DNA from: Pomacea canaliculata
Lineage: Eukaryota; Mollusca; Gastropoda; Architaenioglossa; Ampullariidae
DNA length: 64,000 nucleotides
Direction of reading: 5' to 3'
NCBI RefSeq assembly: GCF_003073045.1
Contig: NC_037599.1
Location: 24,404,695 to 24,468,694, forward strand
Below, piece by piece: positions 12,791-24,793 of the stretch (its first letter is position 1; the number at the start of each line of letters is the position of its first letter). The position numbers were made by a program, and so were the translations under genes. The notes under the pieces are model-generated. The model was not told where the DNA came from. It did not search any database and saw nothing but the letters and a program-made list of their open reading frames with translations.

Positions 12791-13832
12791 AGAATATACA
12801 TCCAATAAGGTGAATGATTTAAAAAGTAAAATAAACGCTATGTACTGCGACTATTGTCGAGCAAGGTTTATCTCACATGGCTGCAAAAATTAAATTTGAG
12901 ACAATAGTTGAACAATAAGGAGACATCATAATGGGTGACTAAACCTTTGTCACGAGACTAGAGGACTACAAAGACGACAAAGCATGCTTCTGTGGGTCAG
13001 AGTTCAAGTGGCACAGAGCCAGTCCTGGAGGAAGCAGCACCTTGTCTTTGCTGGGTTTGGGTACAATAAAGTCCGATGTAATCAATAGAATGACTGCAAT
13101 CGATAATTGACCTTTCTTTACCAGATCATAAAAGCCACCTTGTACAACTCCCATTGCGTGATTAAAAAATTTTACTCAATCAAACATCAGACATACTTAA
13201 GTTTCACAAGACCTTCTAAAACAGAAATCTATACTAAGAAACAATTGATTTTGTTTTGTTTGTGCCATCTCATTTCACAGCATTTCTGAACTTGCTGCTC
13301 GTCTAAAACAATTTCTAGAGAAAAGATCGAAAATAAAACGGAACGAAACGAAACAAGACAAGAAAAGGAGGATAACAGACCACTGTCCATGGGACCTTCC
13401 TCCCTCAACCCATCGTTATATTGCTGCCCTCGTGTGATTCAGCACAATTATATAAGCCTCATTTGTATTTTGTAAATGATTACTGACGACTTACCCAATT
13501 TACTGATGAATAAAATCTGTTTATTATTATTATTTTTTTTTTTGTTCGGGTTGACCTGTGTGCGAGGGCATCGACATGACCTGACTGACATGTGTGCTGC
13601 ACTTGTGGGTCGCTCTGCCTGGCCGCTCATGTGTGATGTCAGAAAGAAGGAACACAAGGAATAATGGCTACCAGTCACGACTGCAGATATTCGATTCTTT
13701 TTCTCACTATATATGACACAAATAATTAAAGAAATTACACAGTCTGGCTCATTATTTTTAGCTTTATGGTTTTCAAAAGTTGGCATCAGCTGGCTAGTGT
13801 GCCTTGCTGACCTATGTCTGTAGAGAGTGTTA

Positions 13833-13834
<2 letters not shown>

Positions 13835-13912
<78 letters not shown>
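13835..13912. repeat. (GT)n microsatellite
   Basis: Uninterrupted GT dinucleotide run of about 78 bases. ORFs on either strand across it are repeat artefacts. Confidence 0.95.
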
Positions 13913-13914
<2 letters not shown>

Positions 13915-15700
13915 GCGTGTCTTTCATATTTATAGATGTGGTGGATGTATATCTAGGTGGAGTACCTGCTGTATGTATAGTAATAGAAGTCATTTTGAAT
14001 GGATTTGTGAACTGATGAAATGTTTCTAGCAAAGTCGTCTTGTAAAATAACTTTGATCAGTCTTCATAGTCTTGTTGGAGAAAGGCTAAATATAGTAAAT
14101 ATAGTATAGTGTTAAAGGTTAAATGAATCAATCTCTTTCCCTCTATCCAAGATTGCTGTTGTTTTGGTTGGTAGTGATGATGCCTGAGCGGTACAAGTGT
14201 TGAGGTGAAGATGTGTGATTAGGGGATAGGGATATTATAAGGTGGGGTAAGACTGGTACAAACAACTTAAATTTGGTTTCGATGACCAATGGTCGTGAGA
14301 ATGTTACACGTGTTTATAAAAGCCAATTAGAGTTAGTCTTGTTATCAACTAAATTATGTTTAGGGCAGTGTAAAGATATTGTAGAGTTACTTTGACAGAA
14401 TGCCCACACACTGCTGGAGCAATGGTGATCAGTATCGTGAGAAGGACAGAGAAGCTGTTCATTCGTACTTCGGGAAATACTAGCGTGTACATTTGAAAAC
14501 ACTTTGCACTTCATTTGTCATCAAAATGTTTCTCACGGACTGATTTAAACCGTTAACAGGTCTACACATGCACTTCCCTGTTGGTGAATAGATTAGTCAC
14601 CAAGGCTACCATTGAAGTGTTTCCTGATATCTCCAGGCCCAGTGTTTGCCTTGCTCTCTCCCCTGTCCCGTCGAGACACATCAGACATGGCACACATACC
14701 CTGGCGTCTTTAGGAAGATTTAGAAGCTGTCAAGATAGAGAGTAATGGTGGCATTGATAGCGGAATAACCGGAAGCATTAATACCTGAGGCTTGAGTGGA
14801 GGTGGGGACACTGGCCGAACCAGGGTTGAATAAAAGCTGTATCGCCGATAGGTGCAAAACCTGACCTGACCTCCTCCTTTTGCTGAAGTCCCAAAACACA
14901 ACGGATAATGACGTCAGCTTTGTACGAAATTGTGCCCTTGTCCCGCATTGCGCCTCTTGCTGCTGAATCGACAAACAGAAGAGGAAAACAAGAATCGAAA
15001 ATTTTAATTTTCCGTCTTACCATTCAAAGCATGTTACCCAACCTAGTCTATTTCACTCTAATTTGAGATACTTAAACGCTATTGTTTGAAGACAGGTCTG
15101 GCTCATTTCAATGAATTCATTCCGAGCCTTTCTTCTCCGAACTCATCTAATACATCCATCGTTAAACTAACAGAATAATAATGAACTGTGACAACACAAT
15201 AGCTGAGAGCTGTGGAAATAATGATGTAAGAAAGAGTTATGAAATAATACAATAATTGGTACGAGTAGCGAAGAAGAGCAGCAACAATTATGATTATGTC
15301 ATTTCAGAAAATAATAAAAGGTGGAACCATTGGACGTGTATTTAATATTAATATTTATTTAATATTTAATATTTATTTGGGGATATAAGTTTGTGGTGGA
15401 ACGAAAAGGTGAGTGGTTAGAGGTCGGGCCTAGAGGCCGGATGTGCACACAGAGGTGGATATCTTGCAGAGGAATATTCCGAGGTATCTTCTAGAACAAG
15501 AGCAGAACAAAAATTTGTTTCTGGTTTAACTATAAACATCAAGAGGGAGAACAAATGATGTGGAACCTCGTGTTGACGGAGGTAAAAATGTTTAAGCTAT
15601 AGTTATGATCTGTTGTGTTTTCAGTTTATTGACTCAAAGACGCGGGAAGGAGAGGTTGAGGACTTTTAAGACAAAAGAGGTCAGAAATAAAAGTACATAA
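13915..15700. other. non-coding region; weak minus-strand coding-like patch
   Basis: Nothing is securely coding. On the minus strand at about 14720-14900 a reading ending ASGINASGYSAINATITLYL then DSF and a stop is protein-like and resembles a segment at about 17930-18130. I cannot assign a family. AT-rich TTTAATATTTATT repeats lie at 15340-15376. Confidence 0.3.
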
Positions 15701-15779
15701 ATTTATTACAAATCTTTGGATGACTTTAAAAATGTCCTCGCGGTTGCGTTAAACTGCCGAATGGTTTGCACTAACAGCC

Positions 15780-17873
15780 TCCAACTTTCGGAGAGGTAAG
15801 TGTTGGTCTCCGTAGATAGCCTGTCGACCAGAGATACAACACATCCGTGGTGTGACACACCTCATTCTACCCGGCTATTACATGGTACCTGGGCAGGTAA
15901 GGCAGTCAGCCAGCGAAGACAGGTGGCGCGCTCACAAGGTGCCCCCTCCCCGAGATAACGAGATCTCTAATACCTCCATGTCCAACAACCAAACCGTAAG
16001 GGAATACCTTTCCTTTGTTTGCCTTTCAAACACGATGCACGTTTCCAGTTTCAGTTGCCAGGTAGCACGCAGTGCAGAATTAACCCTTATACTGAACGCT
16101 AAGCCCAGTGTGCGGCGTGTGAAATGGTTTGACCAGGTGTTCCGAGGTACAGGAGGTTCCCTTCAAGGCAAGTCTACAGTCAAGGTATCAGAAATCTCAT
16201 TTCACGGGCTCTTAGTGCCAACGACGAGAACTTTGTCATGTATTCATAAATGTAGCGAATAATCAAATACACGCGAAGGAAAAATGAGCAGACATTTTAT
16301 TTTCGCATCTAATCGTCTTTTCCCAAGTTGATCAAGCATTAGGTCACGAGGGTCGTTGCGTTGGCAAGTCCCCGTATGTACGGTGAGGTATGGGTCGTGA
16401 TCTTGGTGCGTGACTGAGTCTTGTTCTCGTGTAGTCACATCACTGTCCTCCGGCAAGCAAGCCTGTCCAGGTCTTCTCCATTTGCTCTACATCATCCAAG
16501 TCTACCTTTTTCATTACAAAAAGCTGCACTCTTGTGTTTATTGTGTCCTGCTTGGGAGCTGTGGGTCCGAAGTTTATTCGGGATTGTGGCGAGTCAGATT
16601 TGTAATTTTTATAAGCATAAAAATATATTTAAAAACTTAAAATACAGATTTTTGTTACTTATTTCAGTAACAGTAAGCCCATTGGTTATAAATTTTTGAA
16701 TTTTTTTTCTTGAGCCAGTGACACCTGCTTTGAAAAAAAAATCTGTCAATCAAGATAAGGATGATTTGTTTCTATTAATGACCAGTTAATGGCATTGCTG
16801 ATAATTTAAGCGCTTTGAACATTTACGATACAGTAAATCCAGCAACAAAAGCTCGCGCGATAGCCTGGAAGATAAATGGTAAGTAAAATAAACAACATTC
16901 TTTGTAACGGGTTAAACAAACAGCACTTCAGAAAGGTCTGGATAAAGTTCGAACTTGTTTGGTCAAAGCTCTTCACCACTTCACTCCTGGATTACATGTC
17001 AAGGGGACATGCTAGCAAAGCTTTCAGTATGTGACGAACACGTTTGTCGAGGGACGGAGGCTTGAGGTGTAGAGTTTAGTCACTCGACAGTCGATAAAGG
17101 TTCAAATAATAGAGAGACATTTGATCTGCACCCGACTGCTAGCCGAAAAAACATATCTTACAGGTGAAGCATAAACTCAGTGTGTACTTATCCACAAAGC
17201 AATAGCAAAAAAGCCAGGCTTCTGTGGGCATCTGTTGAAGTTTGACTTTTGAGGAAAAATTGTAAAGACAAAGCTGAACAAAATTATTTTCTACCAACAC
17301 ATCGCAGGATGTTGATGTTGTTAAGATGTTGTTTATGTGACTGGCAACTGCGTCAATCAGAAGTCGGTAAAGATTCTTCTCGCTTCTATGTACCTATTCC
17401 TTCTTTCATGTCCTGTGATAAGCTTAGTCTGTGGCTAGCTGCATTAAAGACATGGCAATCAGATTTCTTGTCTGTCGTCGTTAGATGTCATTGTGATCAT
17501 CGCTTTAAAATACATCTGTCGAGGATTTTAATGTTTCTTTGTGGCAACACATATCCTTTGTAACCTTTAATTTATATTCAACAACCAGCAACATTTAACC
17601 ATTGGAAAGACAGTGTTTTCAGTATTACTGAAATAGCTAACTCCTACAGTTTACGGAAACGACTGATTACAGACGTTAGCGGTTGACATTTTCAGTGACG
17701 TCAGTGGTTGTCCAGCCAATCCAGAGAATGCTACAGTTTCTGACCAGCCAATCAGTGCACGCCAGCTCCCCGCAATCTCCTTGGCACTTGGTGGTCTCTT
17801 AGCATTTGTCATGATTTTATATGATAAAAATGTTAAAAGGAAACTAAAATATTTTAATTACCATTCGGATTAA
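15780..17873 (+). pseudogene. Ig-like/transmembrane gene remnant or poorly resolved gene
   Basis: Three plus-strand pieces suggest an immunoglobulin-superfamily membrane protein. At 15855-15898 the frames give CDTPH and then SFYPAITWYLG, a Cys-to-Trp Ig core split by a one-base frame change, followed by a good donor (CAG/GTAAGG). At about 16060-16230 ELTLILNAKPSVRRVKWFDQ resembles a second Ig domain (ANP...V.W). At 17696-17873, after acceptor TTTTCAG, an exon reads ...QLPAISLALGGLLAFVMILY followed by DKNVKRKLKYFNYHSD and stop: a membrane helix with a basic stop-transfer. The transmembrane exon is convincing. The Ig assignments are weak, the exons are not joined by proven phases, and the locus overlaps a GT31 relic. 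It could be a real gene with unseen exons or a decayed one. Confidence 0.35.
16905..17560 (+). pseudogene. dead copy of the GT31 first exon and its 5' flank
   Basis: This stretch aligns by eye with the 5' flank and start of GT31 gene A (about 18380-18860). Shared blocks include TGTGATAAGC, CTGCATTAAAGACATGGCAA and TTTGTGGCAACA. The ATG at 17452 corresponds to the gene A start but reads MAIRFLVCRR and then stops. No catalytic exon follows. It is a relic of a tandem duplication of the GT31 unit. Confidence 0.65.
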
Positions 17874-18790
17874 GAAGTAGTTTCTAGTGTTGTTGGGGTG
17901 TATTTATGACCAACACTATTGTTGAAGTTATGATGATGTCTGCAGGTACAATGTCACAATGTCCTGTCCGCACAGCGGTATCAGAGCAACACCTGTATTG
18001 CTCCAAACATTCCCTGCCACCTTTACAACCGCTGACAGGCTTTGTTGCCGGTGAGTTATGTGGTACTTCACAGGTGAATAGACAGAAGTAGCAGCAATAC
18101 CTGCGGCTTGATACACGGAGCAAGAAACGGAACTGGGCAGGACACAGAAACGATATATCTTGCACCAATGTCGCTGTGTTGTGATTTTGGAAAAAGAAAT
18201 TCGCAGCAGCCAAGAAGTTTTGTTTTTTATTCTTCAACTCACACGTGCTTGTGTTTGTAGCACTTTCAAAGTTTACAGTATATTTAATATAGAAACTCAG
18301 GCATCAAATATAAACACTGTCTCAGACGGCTGATTGATATGAAAATACAAAATATCCTTAGAAACAGGTACTTATGATTGGCTGAATTCAGTTCCAGCTT
18401 GTTTAGCCAAGGTTCATTGCCATTGGGCTCCTGGATCACGTGGCAGGTCTGTAAGCTTTGAATACGAGACGAGGAGAGAGAGGGAGGGTTATAGCTGTGA
18501 CCTTTTGTCGACCGACAGCCATGGACATGAAAAAGGTTGCAAAAACAGAATCAGATTTACTCCTGATAGCCACAATACTCCTATCTTTAGGATGAATTAA
18601 AACTCAGTGGGTACCTTTCGACAAAGTTAGAACAAAAATTACTTTTCTGTGGATGTGGAAGTTTGACTTCTGGACAAGGAGCTTTGGTTAGTTGCTTGGC
18701 TAAGAAAAGCTGAATAACATTATTTTATTCATCTATTCCGTCCTTCACTTCCTGTGATAAGCCCAGTCTGTGACTAACTGCATTAAAGAC

Positions 18791-21700
18791 ATGGCAATCA
18801 GGTTTCTTGTGTCTGCCGTCGTTAGGAGGTGTCATCTGTGGAGGAGCTTAGTGCTTTTTGTGGCAACAACAGCAACGACAACTGTCCTACTGATGATAGT
18901 GTGTCTAAAAGAAAGCAATCTCACGGCCACACGGAGATTATCATTGCCACCATCCCTGTGTAATGTGTCGGCAGCTGGCTGGACCCTGTCTCCGTCTGTG
19001 GCCACGGAGCTCGCGAGACGACGACCGCAGCGCTGCACCAACTGCTTTGTCTGGAACATTTCTGTCCTGATTGACGAGCCCAGCTTGTGTCAGGCGATGT
19101 CTTCCACGGTGGATGTAATCTTTCTGATCTCTTCAGACGTCCGACATGTTCACCATCGAAGCAAAATCAGAAACAGTTGGGCACACGTGACACGTAACAA
19201 CACGTCACACTTCCGTCACGTCTTCTTGCTGGGGACAACGGTAAACGTGACGCACATGGACGGTGTGAGACAGGAAAGTGAGGAGTTCCACGACCTGCTG
19301 GTGGGCGACTTCTTGGATTCCTACTGGAACCTCACTTTCAAAACACTGATGGGTCTACACTGGGCGGCTAACTCTTGCCGAAATGCAAGGTAAGTAAACA
19401 GATGGAAACAAGAATCTGTTGTTGTGTTATATTTAAATAGTTTACATACTTAGTCTAATATTTCAGATGTTCACACTTTATTTCACACAACCTAATTGTT
19501 TAATTTTTTTTAAATGCAAGGCTTGGTAAAACAGATGACCATAAAGAAATGTCATATTTTAGCATTTGTAAAGAGTGTTTTTATTCATAAGGAACTGTCT
19601 TTCTCAGTATTTAGTGTATTTTTTAAAGACACAAAGGAGACTGAAGACTACTTAATTTTACTTGAAAGAGTTAAGAGAATCATGACTTATATATGAGACA
19701 GTATTATGTTTAGGGGGTGAATAGGTATGAGCGTTTATGTCAGACACAGTACATTATTTAAACCTATCATGACCCTGGTATATAGGGTGATGTGAGATGT
19801 TTGTTTGGTAAGGATGTGTCATTGAGCTTATGTTGATTGTGTTGTAAACTTGAATTTCTACATGATAGTGTTGTAGGCATGGTGAGATGAGATTCTCAAT
19901 GTAAGAATGCACTTGGAGTTAAAGGGATCAGTGCATCTGTACAATATTGTTGTGTAGATATAAACAAGATTCAAAAATATGTGTAGATAATCACAATTTG
20001 TTTTGCAAGTTACCAGATTACAATAATGTATTGTGCTTTCTACAACAAATTCCAAAAAAAATAATGCTTTGAAAGGATTTTAATAGTATTAACGTAAAAA
20101 TAGTAAGAAGAATACAAAGAGTAAGTTCTATAGCCATGCTGTGGCCATGTGGACTAGATCATGGCACATTAAACACATACACATGGTCTGCGCACTAATG
20201 TGTATATATATATATAGCAGCACTTTATCTAATTACATTAGCAGCATTGAAAATTAGCTTACAACACTTGTGACATGCTGTAATTTTTTTCCATCAATTA
20301 AATATTTAAAATGAAAAAGACTCTTAGATAGTGTTCCCTGGTTTTCTGTCTTGTTGACGAGCTGGTTCTCAGAAGAAAGCACATACAGGATGCAACTACA
20401 CATTTGCTCTCTATCTTATTCTTTGTTATTATGAGCCGCAAGATTATTTAAACGATTTAAACTAGGAATTCTTGTAGCTAACATATTTTTGAGCATCAAC
20501 AGTTTTGGCAGAAAGAAAACAATGTCTAAACATTTGGTTTGAAATCCTTTCTCAAGAGCGTTTGATGTTCATAATCTAGCAATATATACATACATATTGA
20601 ACCGCATTGGAATATAGCTCAAGGACAAATAATAAACATATTTTTTATGATTTTTTTTTTGAACTGCGACTTTGTCGTCTGCTTTGTTGCGACTTGTCAA
20701 ACTGGTCTGGCGACTTTCTCCATGAACCAAACCAACGTGAGACACTTCTATGTGTAAGGATGTGTCCTTCTGTTCATGGTGTATCAGGCGAATGATTTTA
20801 TGTCTGAAATAAATACAATGGAAATTGCAGCAATAAGGCAAAACGTTTGACCTCGCAAAGTGGCTTTTTACGACACGCACGATCCTCCTGTGACACTGGG
20901 ACCCTCCGCGCGTGCAAATACATCTTTTAACTTGACTTTAAGGATCAAACACTTCTAGTGATCATTTAATAACATGACTTTGAAAGGCAAATGGCTGAGT
21001 TGATTGTGACAATCATTAATGTGTTGTGTCAAGGCTGAGACCGAGTAAAAGACAACAAAGCAACCTGTCGCCGGCCTTTAAGGAAAGAACAGAAATCATT
21101 TGAGTTTACAGATACACGGCTGTGCTCAACGAGTGATAATATTTGTGAAAATCTGAGTCCAGAGCTTGTGAGGTACAGGTGTACGAACATCTAAAAACAA
21201 CACCTGTTTAAATCACTCACAAGTACAAGTTTTAGTTAAATTATAAATATTGTACAGATGCATTAGATTACAACAATGAATCAACAAGAAAGAAAATAAT
21301 CTGCTTTGAAAGAGTGACCACTTTTTAATTAGACAATGTTTGTAATAATAAGTAACAAAAAAGTTCTCTTTCAGAATCAGAAGAAAATCGCGTGCTGCAG
21401 GATGCCACTCACAACCATTAGCAACAGATTGCTTAATGCTCTGAGCTTCTTCATATTTCATGTTTCAGCTTGGACACTGTTAATTTTTATTTCAATTTCA
21501 TTGTCATTTTCTAATTATAATCAGTTTTGTAATGGTCATTACTGACAGGTGTATAGATTTTAATTGTTTGCAAAATAAACTTTTTTGTGAGGTGACAGGA
21601 ATATTACTGTACGTATGGCGGGGAAGAAATTGTTCTAACATTAGTATGTTTTCTGTAGTCTACAGTTTTAACTCCTAACTGATTATAAGTGTGTAGGAAT

Positions 21701-22810
21701 GTAAGAAAACTAGAAGTTATATAAAAAATATTTGAATTCTCTACCTGTGCAAAGCAAGCGTTGCTGAAGTCAGTGCTTACTCTGTGATGTTTCCGATGAG
21801 CTCGATGTTAAACAGTTCAGTATACCCTTAGAAATTAAGAGAAAAAAACTAGGCATTTACCTCGACGTGTTCTTGCTGTTGTTTCCAGTTTCTTTATGAA
21901 AACAGACGATGATGTGTGGCACAATACAAAGATGTTGACCCGGACCCTAAGGAAAAGGAAAGACCTTGTGAGTGCAGGTGTCGTAGGATTCTGTAAATCA
22001 GACGCACCTGTCGTTCGGACACCCGACTCCAAATGGTAAGTCAAGATTCCGCAATCACTATCATTATCAACTATGAAAGATTTTACAAACAATTTAATCT
22101 TCTGTCACGCCTGTATTATTTGATTTTCTGAACAATTTATCAATGTCCTCTGGTTTGAAATTTCTCTGCACCACCACCCAGGGACCAGGGGACTACTTGA
22201 CCCCGCCTGCAGCCCCAACAGGACAGGACAGGATCTGTCATTTATTATTCTTGCTTTTGACTTTAATTAAAAAGAAGACAAGCACTTGTCACCTCTAGAA
22301 ATTATTTAGCAAACATAGCTGCATTATTTCACTATTATACTATTTTAGAGAGGTGTGGCTTTACACAGATACAGATAAGTTTTTTAGTAAACAAAAATGA
22401 TGGCTGGATACTAGCAAAGGTCTGTTCTACGGTGCTTGCAGCCATCTGTGTTGAAGACCCAACCTTTCTACTGGTCTAAAATACTGAAATAAATTTGTAA
22501 ACTCAGAAACATTGTCTACTTTGACAGGTGCGTTCCCAAAGAGTATTACCCAGACGACATCTACCCACCCTACTGCTATGGTTTCGGGTATGTGGGGAGA
22601 CTAGAAGTGGCGGCGAAAGTAGTGGCTGCATCCAGACACGTGCCTTTCTTCTTTTTTGATGACGTGTACGTTGGGATGTGTCTGGAGCAGACGGGCATCA
22701 AGCTCCACACCTTGCCAGGCTTTGTGCACCATGGAGGTCCTTGCAAGAGAAACATTAGTGACATAGCAGTTCATGACCCCCTGCACTGGAGGGTGTGGCC
22801 TGGGTGCTAA
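18791..22810 (+). CDS. beta-1,3-galactosyltransferase family (GT31) protein A, 342 aa
   Basis: Type II Golgi glycosyltransferase of the GT31 (Galactosyl_T) family, which adds a beta-1,3-linked sugar from a UDP-sugar to glycans. Acceptor and donor cannot be read from sequence. Coding exons are 18791-19389, 21889-22035 and 22528-22810; both introns are phase 2 with standard sites. The ATG at 18791 gives a short basic cytosolic part and a membrane anchor near residues 19-39. The catalytic domain shows VIFLIS (~109-114), RSKIRNSW (~123-130), HVFLLGT, FMKTDDDVW with the metal-binding DDD at 206-208, YPPYCYGF (~261-268) and DDVYVG (293-298), where DD replaces the usual ED. Cysteines and N-glycosylation sites are typical. 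Frame is intact. It lacks the stem repeats and C-terminal tail of neighbours B and C, stopping after WRVWPGC. AATAAA is at 23572. Confidence 0.88.
19400..21880 (+). other. intron 1 of GT31 gene A
   Basis: About 2.5 kb of AT-rich intron with no recognisable gene or mobile element. It is much longer than the matching introns of B (557 bases) and C (365 bases). Confidence 0.6.
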
Positions 22811-22855
22811 ATCCTACAATCCTCCAGCTTCCACTCACAAAGGTTACTCTCTCTC

Positions 22856-22935
22856 TCACACATACACAGACACACACACAGACACACACACTTTCACACT
22901 CTCTCTCTCTTACACACACACACACACGCGCGCGC
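22856..22935. repeat. CA/CT-rich microsatellite
   Basis: Imperfect CACA and CTCT runs in the 3' UTR of GT31 gene A, ending in a CGCG tract. Confidence 0.8.
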
Positions 22936-23039
22936 GAAGATAAAGCAACCATCATTATAACATCTAAACTGTCAAGGTTCACACCAACAGCATGGCTCAT
23001 TTAAGACACAGCCTTAGCGTGTGAGTAACTATATTTTCA

Positions 23040-23100
23040 TTTGAGCTGTGTACACTGGGTAATTTGAGCTGTGTACACTGGGTAATTTGAGCTGTGTAAT
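23040..23100. repeat. 23-bp tandem repeat, 2.7 copies
   Basis: Unit TTTGAGCTGTGTACACTGGG plus TAA, repeated with almost no differences downstream of GT31 gene A. Confidence 0.85.
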
Positions 23101-23109
23101 ATATAAACA

Positions 23110-24793
23110 CATACCGATCACATATGGAAATGGACTTTCACATTCGGCAAATGTATCATCTTAAATATAGATTATGAGATGTTTGATATCATAATTCTAA
23201 TGCTTACTTTCTTTTGTTTTTTTATTTATGATTTAGGCATTATCAGGCTGGAAAGTAGTCGCGACTTGATGACGGCCTGACCTCTAACCCTGTGCCACTA
23301 GTGACCCTGAATGTCAGTGAAGCACGTGACCGCAGAGGATCCGCGTCAACACCCCGAGAGAGGGAAATAATCTCGAATTTTGTTATTACCAAATTCTACA
23401 ACGACAACACGTGCAACGACATTATAATGGTGCTTGTGGGTGACTAAGAGAAAAATACTGTTCTGCTGCATGGCTGAGGGATTGAAAACCCAGAATCCAT
23501 TTTTGTGCTTTTACACACACTGGGTTTTAATTTGTTTTAGCAGAATTAGCATGCGAGATTATCTTGTTTCAAATAAATCTTTTGCAAACATTTTTCTTCT
23601 TTCTTAAAATGAATGGAGTATTAAATAACATGAAAACATAACAACTATCCACACGCCTCAAAGAATTGAGATGTCATCCATCATCATATTCCCCTGGTGG
23701 AATATTGTTTCCTCATGCTGCCTTCATCTGGTCAGGTGTTGCTTGTAAACATTTGTTTACATCTGGTCACGTGCTGTTCTTTGCATAGTTTGACGTCGAT
23801 ATTGTGACGTCAAATTGCCGTGACGTGTGAGGTCAGCTGACTTTGTGACAGTGTCCACTTGTCCAGCACAGGGTGTTAGTCAGGCTGAGCCCCGAGTTCA
23901 TACAAGTTCATACAAGTTCATACACAACTGTACGCCTTCCGTCAGATACACTGCAGACCTTTAACCTCTGCGCCATTTTATTCTTGAAGACAGACGAGGA
24001 GAGGCAGGGTTAAGGCTGCTTTTGTCTTCCTTATAAGGTAACTGAGGGTATTATTTTTGTAATCTTCATTCTCTTTTCGCATTTACATACAATCGTTTCA
24101 TAATAATTCTGCTTTCTTATCTTTTATTCATTCATGCTACTGACAAGCGTCTCCTTTTGTGTTTTACAACGTTCCTCACCATAGCAACCATAGTAGACTT
24201 CAAGTGTCAAAATAGCTCTCTATTTTAGCTACTCCTATTAGTTATCTTTGTATTTATTTTTTTCTTTTCTGCTTCTTTCTTATTCATAGTTTTCTTCATT
24301 TCGTTTTGTCAGATAACTGTTCTTTGTAGATAGCCATGGAACTGGTTATTTTTAATTATTTTTTTCTTTTTTACAATTTGGAAGCAAAAAGGAAGAGAGA
24401 TAAGCATAATTTAGGATGATTGGCATTGGAGGGGGGGAGATAACATACGCACAAACAAACAAACAAACAAACAAACAAACAAGCAAACAAAAATGAAAGA
24501 AAGAAAGAAAAAACTGTTTACAGATTATATCTTATTCTTTCCAGAAATGTGACGTCATACATGGATGAATGTTTAGTGGGAATGGTTCTGTGACTCGTTT
24601 CAGGAAATATCATTTCAAGCAAGCTGTCGATATTCGGGAGATGATTGGTCATACCGTCACGTGGATCTTGGGTTCCGATTCTATTAGTTAATTTGAAAAC
24701 TGATAATGAATCGTCGTAAGGATTTTCAAGCGCTGCTTGACCTGAACCTTGACCTGCACTGAAGAGTGTTACAGGTAGGAGAAAAGGGAGATA
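23110..24793. other. intergenic region between GT31 A and B
   Basis: Holds the gene A poly(A) signal (23572), a perfect TGACGTCA palindrome at 23805-23812, four GTTCATACAA direct repeats at about 23898-23925, and a CAAA run at 24452-24490. The promoter of gene B is presumably here, but no core element is identifiable. Confidence 0.45.

Noticed and set aside
15852-16262. 136-codon plus-strand ORF taken as one gene
   Set aside because: It crosses a strong donor at about 15898 and mixes frames; only parts of it look protein-like and are described under the Ig-like locus.
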